Positions 7,546 to 16,581 of a stretch of 64,000 nt of DNA are shown here, one piece after another. The DNA lies in contig CAYPXZ010000013.1 in the NCBI GenBank assembly GCA_964414785.1, positions 1-64,000 on the forward strand, in the 5' to 3' direction. This DNA comes from Palsa-1447 sp964414785 (GTDB lineage Bacteria; Verrucomicrobiota; Verrucomicrobiia; Opitutales; Opitutaceae). The translations under genes were made by a program, and so were the position numbers. The notes beneath the pieces were generated by a model. It was not told the origin of the DNA and searched no databases. It was given only the letters and a program-made list of their open reading frames with translations. How positions within the stretch are numbered: position 1 is the stretch's first letter; each line of letters begins with the position of its first letter.

Positions 7546-9030
7546 GTGGCGATCGCCGCCGTCGGCGCCGCGCTGGCGCTGAGGCTTGCCGCGCCGGAGA
7601 CGATGCCGGTGCATACAGACGAGGCGGTCAACGCCTCGATCCTGGGCGGCATGCTCGAGGGCCGCACGTACCGCTATGACCCCGTGGACCGCCACGGCCC
7701 CACCCTTTACTATGCCACCTATCCCTGGGTCCGCTCCCTGGGAGCCCACGGACTCGGGGACCTTGAGGCTTGGCAGCTGCGGGCAGTGCCGGCCCTCTTC
7801 GGCGCTGCGCTTGTCGCCGCCCTCCTCCTCCTGGAGACCGGGGTCCCCCCGGCCGCGCTCCTTGCGGCGGCCCTCTGGCTCGGACTCGGGGCGCCCCTCG
7901 TCTTCTACGGTCGCACCTGGATCCACGAGACGCTCTTCGTGCTTCTTTCCCTCTCTCTAGTCGGGACAGGCTGGCGCTATGCAACGACGGGCAGCCCGTG
8001 GTGGGCGGTAGGGGCCGGATTCTCGTGCGGCGCCCTTCTCGCCACCAAGGAGACAGCGGTCCTGACTATCGCCGCAGGCATCGGCGCCCTCCTCGCCACT
8101 TCGGGAGTCCGCCGGGCTGCGGGCGCCGCTCCGCGCCCCCGCCTCAAGCGGGACATGGCCCTTGCCGCAGGCGCATTGGCTCTCACCGCGGCGCTCCTGT
8201 ACACCTCCTTCGGCCAAAACCCGCGCGGCCTCTCCGACGCCCTCCGATCCCTGTCCCTCGCAACGGCCAGGGCTTCCGGGCAGGGCCACGAGAAACCCTG
8301 GTCGGCCTACCTTTCCTGGCTGCTTGTGCCGGGAATTAGGAGCCGTCCTTGGTGCGGCTGGACGCTCGCGGTGTTCGGGTTCGCGGGAGCGTGGAGCGCC
8401 TGGCGGTCCCGCGCCTCGCGACCCCTCCCCTTCTTCCTGCTCGCCTACACCGCCGCGCTCGCCGCGCTGTATTCCATTATTCCCTACAAGACTCCATGGC
8501 TCGAGCTCAACGTGCTCGCGCCGGCCGCCGTCCTTGCGGGAATCGGCCTTCACAGGGCCTGCGCGGCCTTCGCCGCACCGCTTCGCCGGGGCGCCGCCGC
8601 CGCGCTCGTCCTGTTTGTGGGGTGCGCTCTGGGATCGGAGACGTGGAAGCTGTGCTTTCGGTATCCCGCGGACCCGGGCAATCCCCTGGCCTATTCCCCG
8701 ACGGTCCCGGATATCCTGCGCCTGGAGGCGCGGGTAGAGGCCATTACCCAGGGCGCCGGGGGTCGTTCGCCGGTCGTGGCCGTCGTCGGCAGGGACATCT
8801 GGCCGCTGCCCTGGTACCTTCGCCACTGCGCGAGTGTGGGCTACTGGGCCGAACTTCCCATGAACCTCGCCCCCACGATCGTCGTGAGTTCGGCCGGACA
8901 GGCCGAAAGCACGGGAAGGTCGCTCGGCCCGGGCTGGAGGGCGGAGATCTATGGCCTCCGGCCGGAAGTCCTTGCAATCGTCTTTACCCGGCTGGCCGCG
9001 GCTTCGCCGAGGGAGCGGGACCGGCCATGA
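7546..9030 (+). CDS. Agl23-like multi-span membrane protein (TIGR03663 family)
   Basis: 494-residue polytopic protein with about 10-12 hydrophobic segments. The first helix is followed by PVHTDEAVNASILG, and then a YRYDPVDRHGPTLYY segment near residues 43-57, the signature of the TIGR03663 'flippase activity-associated protein Agl23' family, which resembles GT39/GT83 lipid-linked glycosyltransferases with their periplasmic-loop Asp-Glu pair. GTG at 7546 is used as start; the frame is open upstream into the discoidin gene, so the first helix may be slightly longer. It overlaps apbE by four bases. Activity in moving or using lipid-linked sugars is family knowledge, not demonstrated here. Confidence 0.8.
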   Translation: MAIAAVGAALALRLAAPETMPVHTDEAVNASILGGMLEGRTYRYDPVDRHGPTLYYATYPWVRSLGAHGLGDLEAWQLRAVPALFGAALVAALLLLETGVPPAALLAAALWLGLGAPLVFYGRTWIHETLFVLLSLSLVGTGWRYATTGSPWWAVGAGFSCGALLATKETAVLTIAAGIGALLATSGVRRAAGAAPRPRLKRDMALAAGALALTAALLYTSFGQNPRGLSDALRSLSLATARASGQGHEKPWSAYLSWLLVPGIRSRPWCGWTLAVFGFAGAWSAWRSRASRPLPFFLLAYTAALAALYSIIPYKTPWLELNVLAPAAVLAGIGLHRACAAFAAPLRRGAAAALVLFVGCALGSETWKLCFRYPADPGNPLAYSPTVPDILRLEARVEAITQGAGGRSPVVAVVGRDIWPLPWYLRHCASVGYWAELPMNLAPTIVVSSAGQAESTGRSLGPGWRAEIYGLRPEVLAIVFTRLAAASPRERDRP

Positions 9031-9905
9031 GCGACGACCCTGCCCCGGTGCCGCGCGTGTTCAAGCACCATGCCATGGCGACCTCGTTCGAGGTCCACGT
9101 CACGGGCCACCCCCACGGCTATGCCGAGAAGGCGGCGGCGGCCTCGTTTGCCGAGCTGGACCGGTTGGAGGGCCTCCTGAGCCGTTACCAGGAGTCGAGC
9201 GAGATCTCGTGCATCAACCGGCTCGCACCGGGCGAGTCCGAGCGCGTGAGCCCCGACACGCTTGAGTGCCTTGGCGTCGCGCTGCGCATGCACGCGCTCA
9301 CGGGCGGCGCCTTTGACCCCGCGCTCGGATTCTCGACGGGAGGATCCGACGCGTCCTTGGGCGCCCGAAAGGGCCGGCTTGAGATCGATCCCGCAGCCTT
9401 CACGGTGACGGTCTTGGAGGCGCCGGTTGCGCTGGACCTGGGAGCCATCGGCAAGGGCTTCTCTCTCGACCGGATGGCGGAGGTCCTCGGCGAATGGGGC
9501 GCCAACCGGGCGCTCCTGGTCGCCGGAGGGAGCAGCATCCTGGCCCTCGACCCGCCCGTCGAAGGAAGGGGTTGGGAGATCACGCTCGGGAGCGGAGCCC
9601 TGCGCCGGCACCTCTGGCTGCAACGCCAGTCGGTGGGAAGCTCCGGCACCTCGGTGAAGGGCCAGCACATCCTGGACCCGCTGACGCTCAGGCCACCCGC
9701 CCTCGTTCACCGGACGTGGGCGCTCTGCGACAGCGCCGCCGAGTCGGACGCCCTGTCCACAGCGTGGATGTGCCTGAGCCGGGAGGAAATCGCGGAGATC
9801 TGCGCCTCGCGGCCACGCACCGGTGCCATCCTCCAAGCGGAGGCCCATTCCGAGAGGCTTGTCACCATAGGATATGCCCGGGACCTGCTGGGCGACGCCT
9901 CATGA
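9027..9905 (+). CDS. apbE: FAD:protein FMN transferase (ApbE)
   Basis: 292-residue ApbE-family flavin transferase, which attaches FMN from FAD to a threonine or serine of a target flavoprotein outside the cytoplasm. Motifs in order: SRYQESSEISCINR, TGGAFDPALG, LDLGAIGKGFSLDRMAE (the FAD-binding GAIGKG loop), LLVAGGSS, GQHILDPLT (metal-binding region) and SAAESDALSTAW. I see no lipoprotein or Sec signal, unusual for the exported form of the family. The start is the ATG at 9027, coupled to the upstream stop codon. No obvious FMN-acceptor protein such as RnfG, NqrC or NosR is in the window. Confidence 0.9.
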   Translation: MSDDPAPVPRVFKHHAMATSFEVHVTGHPHGYAEKAAAASFAELDRLEGLLSRYQESSEISCINRLAPGESERVSPDTLECLGVALRMHALTGGAFDPALGFSTGGSDASLGARKGRLEIDPAAFTVTVLEAPVALDLGAIGKGFSLDRMAEVLGEWGANRALLVAGGSSILALDPPVEGRGWEITLGSGALRRHLWLQRQSVGSSGTSVKGQHILDPLTLRPPALVHRTWALCDSAAESDALSTAWMCLSREEIAEICASRPRTGAILQAEAHSERLVTIGYARDLLGDAS

Positions 9906-10025
9906 TTTGCGCCGCGGCGGAGCCGGTTCGCCCGGTCCGGGCGGTTTGGCGGCTGACACCGCAAGGCCACACGATTCGCTTGAAACTCTTGGGTTTTCCC
10001 ACGGTCGAAACCCCCGGCACAACGC

Positions 10026-13000
10026 TTGAAACTCCTTAGATTCCTTCTCTTCGCGGCAATAGCGGCCGTTGCCATTGCAGCCCTCGCCTGCGGGCTGCTG
10101 CTTGTCCCGGCAGTCCAGACCTTGCTGGCGGGGAGCGCCCTGTCGGGGCCGGGTGTCGACGTCAAACTCGGGTCCTTGTCCGCGGGCTTCGGAAGGGTGG
10201 ATGTGTCCGACCTGGCGGTGACCACTGACGGCGGCGTCCTCAAGGTTCCGTCCCTCCGGGCCGACCTCCCCATTGTTTCGGCCCTTTGGAACCGCAGTGC
10301 GCGGGTTAGCCGACTCGAGGCCAAGGGTTGGACGCTCGACCTGGCGGCCCCGCAAATCCCCAAGGGGAACACTCCGGCACAGGACGAAGGAAGCCCCGGC
10401 GGGAGCCATGCCCGCCAGGCCGACGCCTTAAGGGGAGCCGCGCAGGCCCTTGCCGGGCTGCTCGGAAAGACGGCACTCCCGTTCGCGGTGGCCCTCGACG
10501 GCGTCGAATTGGAAGGCGACATCCTCATCCAGGTCCCGGGCCAGAGGGCACCGACCCAGGTCCACGTGATCTTAACGGGAGGCGGACTGGCGGAGGGCCG
10601 CGAAGGAACCTTGACCCTGGACGCCGCAGCCGTCCTCGCAGACTCGGAAATAGCGGCTAACGCGGTAGAAGCCCATGGTCGGCTCGTGCTCTTAATGGGC
10701 CCGGAGCGCAGGCTCGAACGGGCGAAGCTGGAGGTTGAGGTCGCCGACACGGGCGGAAGGATTCCCAAGGGCCAGGTCCTCTCGGTAGCCATAGCCAGGG
10801 GACAGGGCACGGGTGATGAGGACATCACCCTTGGAGTCGGCCGCGCGGGCCGGAGCGTCGCGGACATTGTCGCCCATTTCCGCGGGGCCACGCAAGGCTT
10901 CGACGGCTCATGGAGGCTCGATGTCGGTGACGCCGACCTGGCTTTCCTTACACGGACCACAACGCTGCCCGTTACGTCGGCCTCCGGCGACGGACGGTTT
11001 GACGCCTCTGGCTCCCTTGAACGCATCCACGTTCTCGGGCGGATCCGTGCGGTCGTGCGCCACCTGGGAATCCTGGCCGAGCCGCTGGAGGCCATGGGTA
11101 CCGTGGGCGCCGAGGCGTCTTTCGACGCCGTGCACGCGGCGCGCAGCCTGCATGTCGATGAACTTACCGTTGCCCTCGGAGGATCCCCGCCGGCGGCCCT
11201 TTTCAAGTCGGGCCAACCCTTCGATATCGACGAGGAAAGTGGCCGCGTGACGCCAACCGATCCGACCAAGGAACTCCTCGACCTGACCGTTCGCGACCTG
11301 CCCGTGGCGTGGCTATCGGGGCTGACCGGGCCCTTCCGTCTGACCGAGGGACGCGCCACCGGCGTCTTCTCGGTGCGGCCGTCCGGACAGGGCATCGCCT
11401 TGGTCTCAAAGTCTGCGCTGGTGGCCAAGGCGGTCACCATCAGCCGCGCCGGAGCTGTCATCGGCTCAAACCTCGACCTTACCCTGAACCTGAATGCGGA
11501 CAAGTCGGCCGGCGCCTGGAATGTCCAGCTTGCCCCCCTGGGATTCGCGAGCCAGGGCCGGAGCCTCGCCACCCTCAACGCCAAGGTGTCCCGGGCCTCG
11601 GGCGCCGGCCAGCCGGTTGTGATTGCAGGGACCTGGGACGCGGACTTGGATGCCCTCCCGGCGCGCAGCGGGAAATCGGGGCCCACCCGCATGACAGCCC
11701 GGTTGGCGTCCGGGGACTTCTCGGCGGTCGTCGCGGACACGACAAAGGTGGACGGGAAGGTTTTGCTGGTCGGGCATGACGCGGGCCACAAGGTCGAGGC
11801 GGACCTTCATGCGGAGGTGTTTGCGGACGGCACCATCGAGTTCAAGCTTCCCGCAAAGCTCGAGGTCGGTCCGGCCCCGTCCGACGTGTCGCTTGACGGG
11901 ACATGGACGCCCGGAGAAGACGGCGGCCTTGTCGGGGTGGAGCTGTCCGGGGGGCAGGTCTCGCTGGAGCACCTGAAGTTCATGGCTTCGCAGCTGGGGC
12001 TCCTTGGAGGCGGCCAGGTGTCCCTGGATGCGGTCGCACCGCCCGGACTGGCACCGGGCGCCCCGGGGTTGCGGGACACGGCCCCGTTCTGGGGAAGCCG
12101 GCGCGGGAGCGTGATGATTGTCTTCGACCGGCTGACCTCGGCAAACGACGTCTTCAAGGACGTCAGGGGCACGATCGAGTTCGAACAGGGCTCCCTGCTC
12201 CTGAAGCGCGGCCGGTGCTCCCTCGCCCACCACACCCTCGAGAATGTCGACGGGAAGCTTTCATTCGATGCCGCGGCGGACCGGCCCTATTCCCTAAAAG
12301 TCGCCGGATCGGAATACCAGGTCGACGCCGCGGAGGTCTTCAATCCGCCCCCAAAGGGCCAGGATCCGGCCGTCGAGGGGCATTTCACGGTGGCCAGCTC
12401 CCTCGAGGGCGACGGCGCGAACCTGGGCGACCTGATCTCCCGCACCCAGGTGCGTTACCTCCTCAAGAGCACGGGGGGCATCTTCCGTGCGCTGAAGACC
12501 GACGTGGCCGACACGATCCCCGAGGCGTCGACCCCGGTCGCGGACACGCTCGGCACGGTCGGCTCCGCGGTGGGGTCCCTCTTTGGCCTCAAGCCGGATG
12601 TCGGCGCCAGGAACCCGGTCAGCAAGACCGCCGAGGCGGTCATGCAGTTCACCAACAATGTTGCCGAGATCGGCTACGATCTCGCGTCGCTCACGGCAAC
12701 CGAGCGATCCGACCGCACGATTGGACTGTCGGAGATCTCCATGACGGCACCCGATGAGCGCCTTACGGGCAAGGGCCAGATCGGGTACGCCAAGGGGCTG
12801 GCCCTCAGGGACCAGGCAATATCGCTGGACCTGCAGGTGTGGGTGCGCGGAAAGCTGGCGGAGCTCCTCGCAACCGCGGGCCTTCTGTCCGCGCAGAAGG
12901 ACGCAGCCGGGTATTGCCTGCTCGGCGAATCCGTCCACCTCGGGGGGACCCTCGGCAACATTGACGTGACCCGGTGGCACGACCTCCTCGCGAAGGCGGC

Positions 13001-13037
13001 GAACCGAAAACCACCGGTGGCGAAGGCCGCAAAATGA
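10026..13037 (+). CDS. Large AsmA-like membrane-anchored protein
   Basis: 1,003 residues starting at a TTG at 10026, chosen because it is followed directly by MKLLRFLLFAAIAAVAIAAL, a basic start and single transmembrane helix. The rest is a long series of short alternating beta segments with Leu/Val/Gly/Asp-rich repeats (DVKLGSLSAGFGRVDVSDL, VPSLRADLPIVSAL, GTIEFEQGSLLLKRGRCSL) ending in a GKGQIGYAKGLALRDQAISLDLQV region. This matches the AsmA/TamB/YhdP-like superfamily, whose members form periplasmic grooves that move lipids toward the outer membrane. Assignment is by architecture; the subfamily is not recognised. The 120-bp gap before it holds nothing clear. Confidence 0.65.
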   Translation: MKLLRFLLFAAIAAVAIAALACGLLLVPAVQTLLAGSALSGPGVDVKLGSLSAGFGRVDVSDLAVTTDGGVLKVPSLRADLPIVSALWNRSARVSRLEAKGWTLDLAAPQIPKGNTPAQDEGSPGGSHARQADALRGAAQALAGLLGKTALPFAVALDGVELEGDILIQVPGQRAPTQVHVILTGGGLAEGREGTLTLDAAAVLADSEIAANAVEAHGRLVLLMGPERRLERAKLEVEVADTGGRIPKGQVLSVAIARGQGTGDEDITLGVGRAGRSVADIVAHFRGATQGFDGSWRLDVGDADLAFLTRTTTLPVTSASGDGRFDASGSLERIHVLGRIRAVVRHLGILAEPLEAMGTVGAEASFDAVHAARSLHVDELTVALGGSPPAALFKSGQPFDIDEESGRVTPTDPTKELLDLTVRDLPVAWLSGLTGPFRLTEGRATGVFSVRPSGQGIALVSKSALVAKAVTISRAGAVIGSNLDLTLNLNADKSAGAWNVQLAPLGFASQGRSLATLNAKVSRASGAGQPVVIAGTWDADLDALPARSGKSGPTRMTARLASGDFSAVVADTTKVDGKVLLVGHDAGHKVEADLHAEVFADGTIEFKLPAKLEVGPAPSDVSLDGTWTPGEDGGLVGVELSGGQVSLEHLKFMASQLGLLGGGQVSLDAVAPPGLAPGAPGLRDTAPFWGSRRGSVMIVFDRLTSANDVFKDVRGTIEFEQGSLLLKRGRCSLAHHTLENVDGKLSFDAAADRPYSLKVAGSEYQVDAAEVFNPPPKGQDPAVEGHFTVASSLEGDGANLGDLISRTQVRYLLKSTGGIFRALKTDVADTIPEASTPVADTLGTVGSAVGSLFGLKPDVGARNPVSKTAEAVMQFTNNVAEIGYDLASLTATERSDRTIGLSEISMTAPDERLTGKGQIGYAKGLALRDQAISLDLQVWVRGKLAELLATAGLLSAQKDAAGYCLLGESVHLGGTLGNIDVTRWHDLLAKAANRKPPVAKAAK

Positions 13038-13121
13038 ACGGGACGCGCCCGGGAGGCATTTTCGTTGTGCGAGGCCCGCGGCGCCCGTATTCCTCCACGG
13101 CTTGAAGGCAAATCCTGGGAC

Positions 13122-14081
13122 ATGAATGTCGCGATCACGGGCGGCGGGGGGTTTCTGGGCCGACGACTCGCGCAGGCCCTGCTGGCCCGCGAGGGCGTCG
13201 AGCGCATCGTCCTGTTCGATTCGTCCCCCGCCCTGCCCGCCATTGGCGACAACCGTGTCGAGGCAAGATGTGCGGACCTCCTGGCAAAGGGCGTTGCCGA
13301 TTCGGTCGCCGCGCAGGCGGATGTCATCTACCACTTGGCGGCCGTCGTCAGCGGCCAGGCCGAGGCCGAGTTCGACCTGGGGATGAGCGTTAACCTCGAC
13401 GCTACGCGGTCGCTCCTGGAGGCCGCGCGCGCCCGCGGGAGGCGACCAAAGTTCGTCTTCACCAGCTCGCTCGCGGTGTTTGGGCCTCCCCTGCCTCGGA
13501 CCGTGACGGAGGAAACGGCCCTGCACCCTCAGTCGTCCTACGGCGTCCAGAAGGCGGTCGGCGAACTCCTGGTCGCCGACTTCTCACGGAAGGGTTTTGT
13601 CGACGGATGCGTCCTTCGCCTGCCGACGGTGTGCGTCCGCCCGGGCTCCCCCAACGCGGCGGCCTCCTCGTTCGTCAGCGGCATAATCCGGGAGCCCCTA
13701 GGTGGGAAGCCCGCGAACTGCCCGGTCGGCCGGGATCTGGAGCTGTGGCTCTCGTCACCGCGCGCGGTTGTCGCGAACCTCGTGCACGCGGCGTCGGTCC
13801 CTGGAGGGACGCTGGGGCCGGGCCGGGTCGTCAACCTTCCGGGCATCACCGTCAGCGTTGGCGAAATGATCGAGGCGCTCGAACGGGTCGCGGGCCCAAG
13901 GGCCGCGGGACTCATCTCCTTCAACGAGGACGCCACGGTCAGGCGGATTGTATCGAGCTGGCCCGCGCGGTTCGACGTGAGGCGGGCCCTGGAACTTGGC
14001 TTCGTCCGCGATCCGGACTTCGTCTCGCTTGTCCGGGATTTCCTAGGTGGGGACGCGCCCTTCCCCCTCAGGAAAGCCTGA
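13122..14081 (+). CDS. denD: NAD-dependent epimerase/dehydratase family protein, probable D-erythronate dehydrogenase
   Basis: 319-residue extended short-chain dehydrogenase. The Rossmann motif AITGGGGFLGRRL opens the protein, IYHLAAVVSGQAE marks the second strand region, SSLAVFG carries the catalytic Ser, and SYGVQKAVGELL gives the Tyr-x3-Lys pair. The Asp-based DSSPALPAIG loop indicates NAD. It most resembles the DenD group, which oxidises the C2 hydroxyl of D-erythronate to give 2-oxo-tetronate. The neighbouring four-carbon acid sugar kinase supports this, though the two genes converge and overlap by 14 bp and so are separate transcripts. ATG at 13122 is preferred over an upstream start lacking family similarity. 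Confidence 0.8.
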   Translation: MNVAITGGGGFLGRRLAQALLAREGVERIVLFDSSPALPAIGDNRVEARCADLLAKGVADSVAAQADVIYHLAAVVSGQAEAEFDLGMSVNLDATRSLLEAARARGRRPKFVFTSSLAVFGPPLPRTVTEETALHPQSSYGVQKAVGELLVADFSRKGFVDGCVLRLPTVCVRPGSPNAAASSFVSGIIREPLGGKPANCPVGRDLELWLSSPRAVVANLVHAASVPGGTLGPGRVVNLPGITVSVGEMIEALERVAGPRAAGLISFNEDATVRRIVSSWPARFDVRRALELGFVRDPDFVSLVRDFLGGDAPFPLRKA

Positions 14082-15459
14082 CCAAATCTCGGATCGAATC
14101 GGGCCCCCCCACGTTGCCCGGCCAGACCACGAACCTCATCCCGGGGAAGCGAGTCTCGACGCCCAGTTCCCACACGGGAACCCCCGGCGCCGCCTGGCCG
14201 AGGACGCGGGCCCTTCGCATTCCCAGGCCCCTCGTCGCCACGTCGCTCGAGGTGATTCCCCCCTTTGCGATGAAGAATCGCGGCCTGACCGGGATCGACC
14301 TCACGATCGAAACCAGGGCGTCCGATACGATCTTGCCGGCGCTGAGGTCCCCTGCGTTTCCAAGGGCGCTCACCACGGCGCGGCTCGTGTAGACGATCGC
14401 GTGGCGCCCCGCCCGTATCGCTTCCAGAGCCGCCGCGGCGGCGCGGTCGATCTCCAGCGCCTGCGACTGCGGGTCGGCCAGCATGTCCACGGACACCTCG
14501 ATCCCCTGCGCAAGCGCCAAGGTGAGGACCGACTCCAGCTGGGCAGTCGACCTTCGTGTGTAGGACCCCGCCACGAGCAGCCCACCCATGGGTCCCGCGT
14601 CGCTGAAGTCCGCCGGCCCCAGCAGTTCATTCGGAACCTGTCCGGCGCGCACCCGCACAAAGCTCGCAGCCGTTCGAAAGAGATACCGCTTCCCCTCGGC
14701 CTCTGCAAGGAGCAGCCCGTGGACGAAGGCCTCAATGTCCGAGTAGGTCGCCGCATTGACGACCACATGGGCGCCCCGGGGGAGCGAGAGAAGCAGTGAG
14801 CGGACGCTCGCTGCCGCGTCCGCTTGACGGAGCGTCGCCAGGGCGACCGTCACCACGTCGGAGGCGCGCACCGCCCCGCCCGTCTTCTCCTCGATCCATT
14901 CCGTCAGCTCCGAATGGGTGTACCCGAAGGTCGTGTCCCTGGCGTATTCGGTAGAGGCGGCAGGGATCAGATTATCGCCCTCCGCCACGTAATGGACATT
15001 CCCTATCGTGTAGCGCCCACCCTCGAAGAAGGCGGGGACGACGATAATCCCGTCCACCGGGCGGCGTAGGCCCGCCGAAAGGGCCGCGAGCTCCTCCGCA
15101 AAATGACCCCTTAGCGTCGAATCGCTTCGGCTCACCACGACAAATTCCCTCTTCGCCAGGACGGAGGCCTCGATCAGGTTCGACGCGATCTCGAGGTTCA
15201 CCGAGGAGGCCCGCGCAGCGGGCATGCTGCGGGTGTTGGTCAGGACGAAGAAGCAGGGCCCCGGCTCCGAGAGCGCGGCGGCGAGCGACGGGACGCTCCA
15301 GTCGGCGAGGACGTCGACTCCGTGCACGGTCTGGGTGCCCGTAGGGTCGTCGTCGAGGACGACCGCCTTGACGTTGCTTGCGCTCAGCAGCCGAAGCACG
15401 TCCACAAAGTGCCCCCGCGTGGACGCGGCGGGCAGGCGGTCTAGGTCGGCGCGTTGCAT
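14068..15459 (-). CDS. otnK: Four-carbon acid sugar kinase (DUF1537 family, OtnK-like)
   Basis: 463-residue cytosolic kinase of the OtnK/DtnK family, which phosphorylates 3- or 2-oxo-tetronate or threonate with ATP. Visible motifs: VLDDDPTGTQTVHG in the N-terminal substrate domain, SRSDSTLRGHF, IIVVPAFFEGGRYT, LLVAGSYTRRSTAQ at the domain junction, AKGGITSSDVA for nucleotide binding, and the C-terminal VVWPGNVGGPDS, a variant of FPGNVG. Full length for the family. With denD it would convert D-erythronate to a phosphorylated oxo-acid. The isomerase and decarboxylating aldolase (OtnI/OtnC types) that complete the known route are not in this window. Confidence 0.9.
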   Translation of the reverse strand: MQRADLDRLPAASTRGHFVDVLRLLSASNVKAVVLDDDPTGTQTVHGVDVLADWSVPSLAAALSEPGPCFFVLTNTRSMPAARASSVNLEIASNLIEASVLAKREFVVVSRSDSTLRGHFAEELAALSAGLRRPVDGIIVVPAFFEGGRYTIGNVHYVAEGDNLIPAASTEYARDTTFGYTHSELTEWIEEKTGGAVRASDVVTVALATLRQADAAASVRSLLLSLPRGAHVVVNAATYSDIEAFVHGLLLAEAEGKRYLFRTAASFVRVRAGQVPNELLGPADFSDAGPMGGLLVAGSYTRRSTAQLESVLTLALAQGIEVSVDMLADPQSQALEIDRAAAAALEAIRAGRHAIVYTSRAVVSALGNAGDLSAGKIVSDALVSIVRSIPVRPRFFIAKGGITSSDVATRGLGMRRARVLGQAAPGVPVWELGVETRFPGMRFVVWPGNVGGPDSIRDLVRLS

Positions 15460-15835
15460 CAGCAGGTTCTGAGTATCCCAGATACGGCTTAAATCAACCT
15501 CCTCGGCGCCTCAAAGGCCGACGCGCGATGGCTTCCTTGACGCCGCAAAGGGTACCAATCCCATAGATCTCGTGGGCTTCATCGTCACCTTCGGCCCCGC
15601 AAGCAACCAGGGCCCGAATCAGGTCTTTCTCACCCAGGTCAGAGGCGGAACGATTGTCTCCGTGCAATAAGGCGGTATCGGCAGGGCCTGCCGTTGGCCC
15701 CGGCGCTTAGCTTAGGTCGGCAATCGCGATTAACCCGCCTGGACCCGCCCAATCCTGTTGAGCTCGTCTTGGCGTTCTGCTTACTCATCCGGACCTAGCG
15801 GCCCGGGACCAATCCCCCATCCGGGTTTCCAACCT
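15460..15835. other. 376-bp intergenic region between otnK and the secreted protein gene
   Basis: This is the start-side region of otnK (- strand) and of the secreted protein at 15836 (+ strand), so it should hold both promoters, but I see no pair of hexamers I would defend. It contains the apparent coding remnant described at 15527-15670. Nothing else recognisable. Confidence 0.6.
15527..15670 (+). pseudogene. Possible 3' remnant of a lost coding sequence
   Basis: The frame from 15527 to the TAA at 15668-15670 reads as smooth protein-like sequence without a start codon, including VGFIVTFGPASNQGPNQVFL and then GGTIVSVQ before the stop. Composition and third-base GC are like the neighbouring genes, but there is no start and no recognised family. 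It may be the decayed end of a deleted gene or chance; evidence is weak. Confidence 0.25.
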
Positions 15836-16507
15836 ATGAATCTGACGAAATATATCGGCTGCCTGCTTCTTTGCGCGGCCGCCTTCGGCGCCAATGTCGG
15901 CGACACCTTCGACCAGGTCATCGCCGAGAAGGGACCGCCCAAGAGCCAGATAGAGGCCGGCCCCGTCAGGATACTCAACTACTCGGATGCCACCATAAAG
16001 CTGAGGGACAATGTCGTCGTGTCGGTCGGCGTGGTGAAGAGCGTCCTGCGAACCGCAGGCGGCACCGCCCAGGCCCTCTCGCCCGCGGACAGGCTGGCCG
16101 CCGTGAAGAAGGAGGCCCAGGACTCAATCACGATGGTCCAGAACATCGTCAACCAGCCCGCCGCGGTCACGCCGCGCGTCCCCCAGATGCGCGTGTGGGA
16201 GTATGAGTATTGGTTCCACGCGGGCGCCACGAAGCCGGATTTCGACACCGTCGACGTGAGGGTCACCCAGCAGCTGGACTACGACAACCAGGACTATGTA
16301 GGCCTCAAGTCGCGCCCGGATGTCGTGTGGGCCGGGCACGACCTGGAGTTCAACGCCATGACCAAGTTCTTCTATGTCGACCGCTCGGTGCCCAAAAAGC
16401 GGCTCACCAACGAGGAGATGGTGGAGGTGAACCGACTGTACCGGATTATCGGGCGGTGCGAGAAGGAGCTGAACCGGGCGGGAGTCCAGCTGCAGCCCTC
16501 AAGCTGA
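15836..16507 (+). CDS. Secreted protein of unknown function
   Basis: 223 residues with a short signal peptide (MNLTKYIGCLLLCAAAFGA, cleavage near residue 19). The first mature segment, VGDTFDQVIAEKGPPKSQIE followed by RILNYSDATIKLRDNVVVSV, has the pattern of BamE/SmpA-like lipoprotein domains (a 'GxTxxQVxxxxGxP' helix followed by beta strands), although there is no lipobox Cys at the cleavage site. The remainder is charged, with VWEYEYWFHAG and a Lys/Arg-rich C-terminal helix. I do not recognise a specific function. The start at 15836 was chosen for the signal peptide; an upstream in-frame start at 15758 would bury it. Confidence 0.6.
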   Translation: MNLTKYIGCLLLCAAAFGANVGDTFDQVIAEKGPPKSQIEAGPVRILNYSDATIKLRDNVVVSVGVVKSVLRTAGGTAQALSPADRLAAVKKEAQDSITMVQNIVNQPAAVTPRVPQMRVWEYEYWFHAGATKPDFDTVDVRVTQQLDYDNQDYVGLKSRPDVVWAGHDLEFNAMTKFFYVDRSVPKKRLTNEEMVEVNRLYRIIGRCEKELNRAGVQLQPSS

Positions 16508-16581
16508 TCCCCGGCGGGTCACCTGGCTCAGCATCCCAATTTCTCGCCTTTTCGGCGGCTTCGATTGAGGCTGCCGGCACC

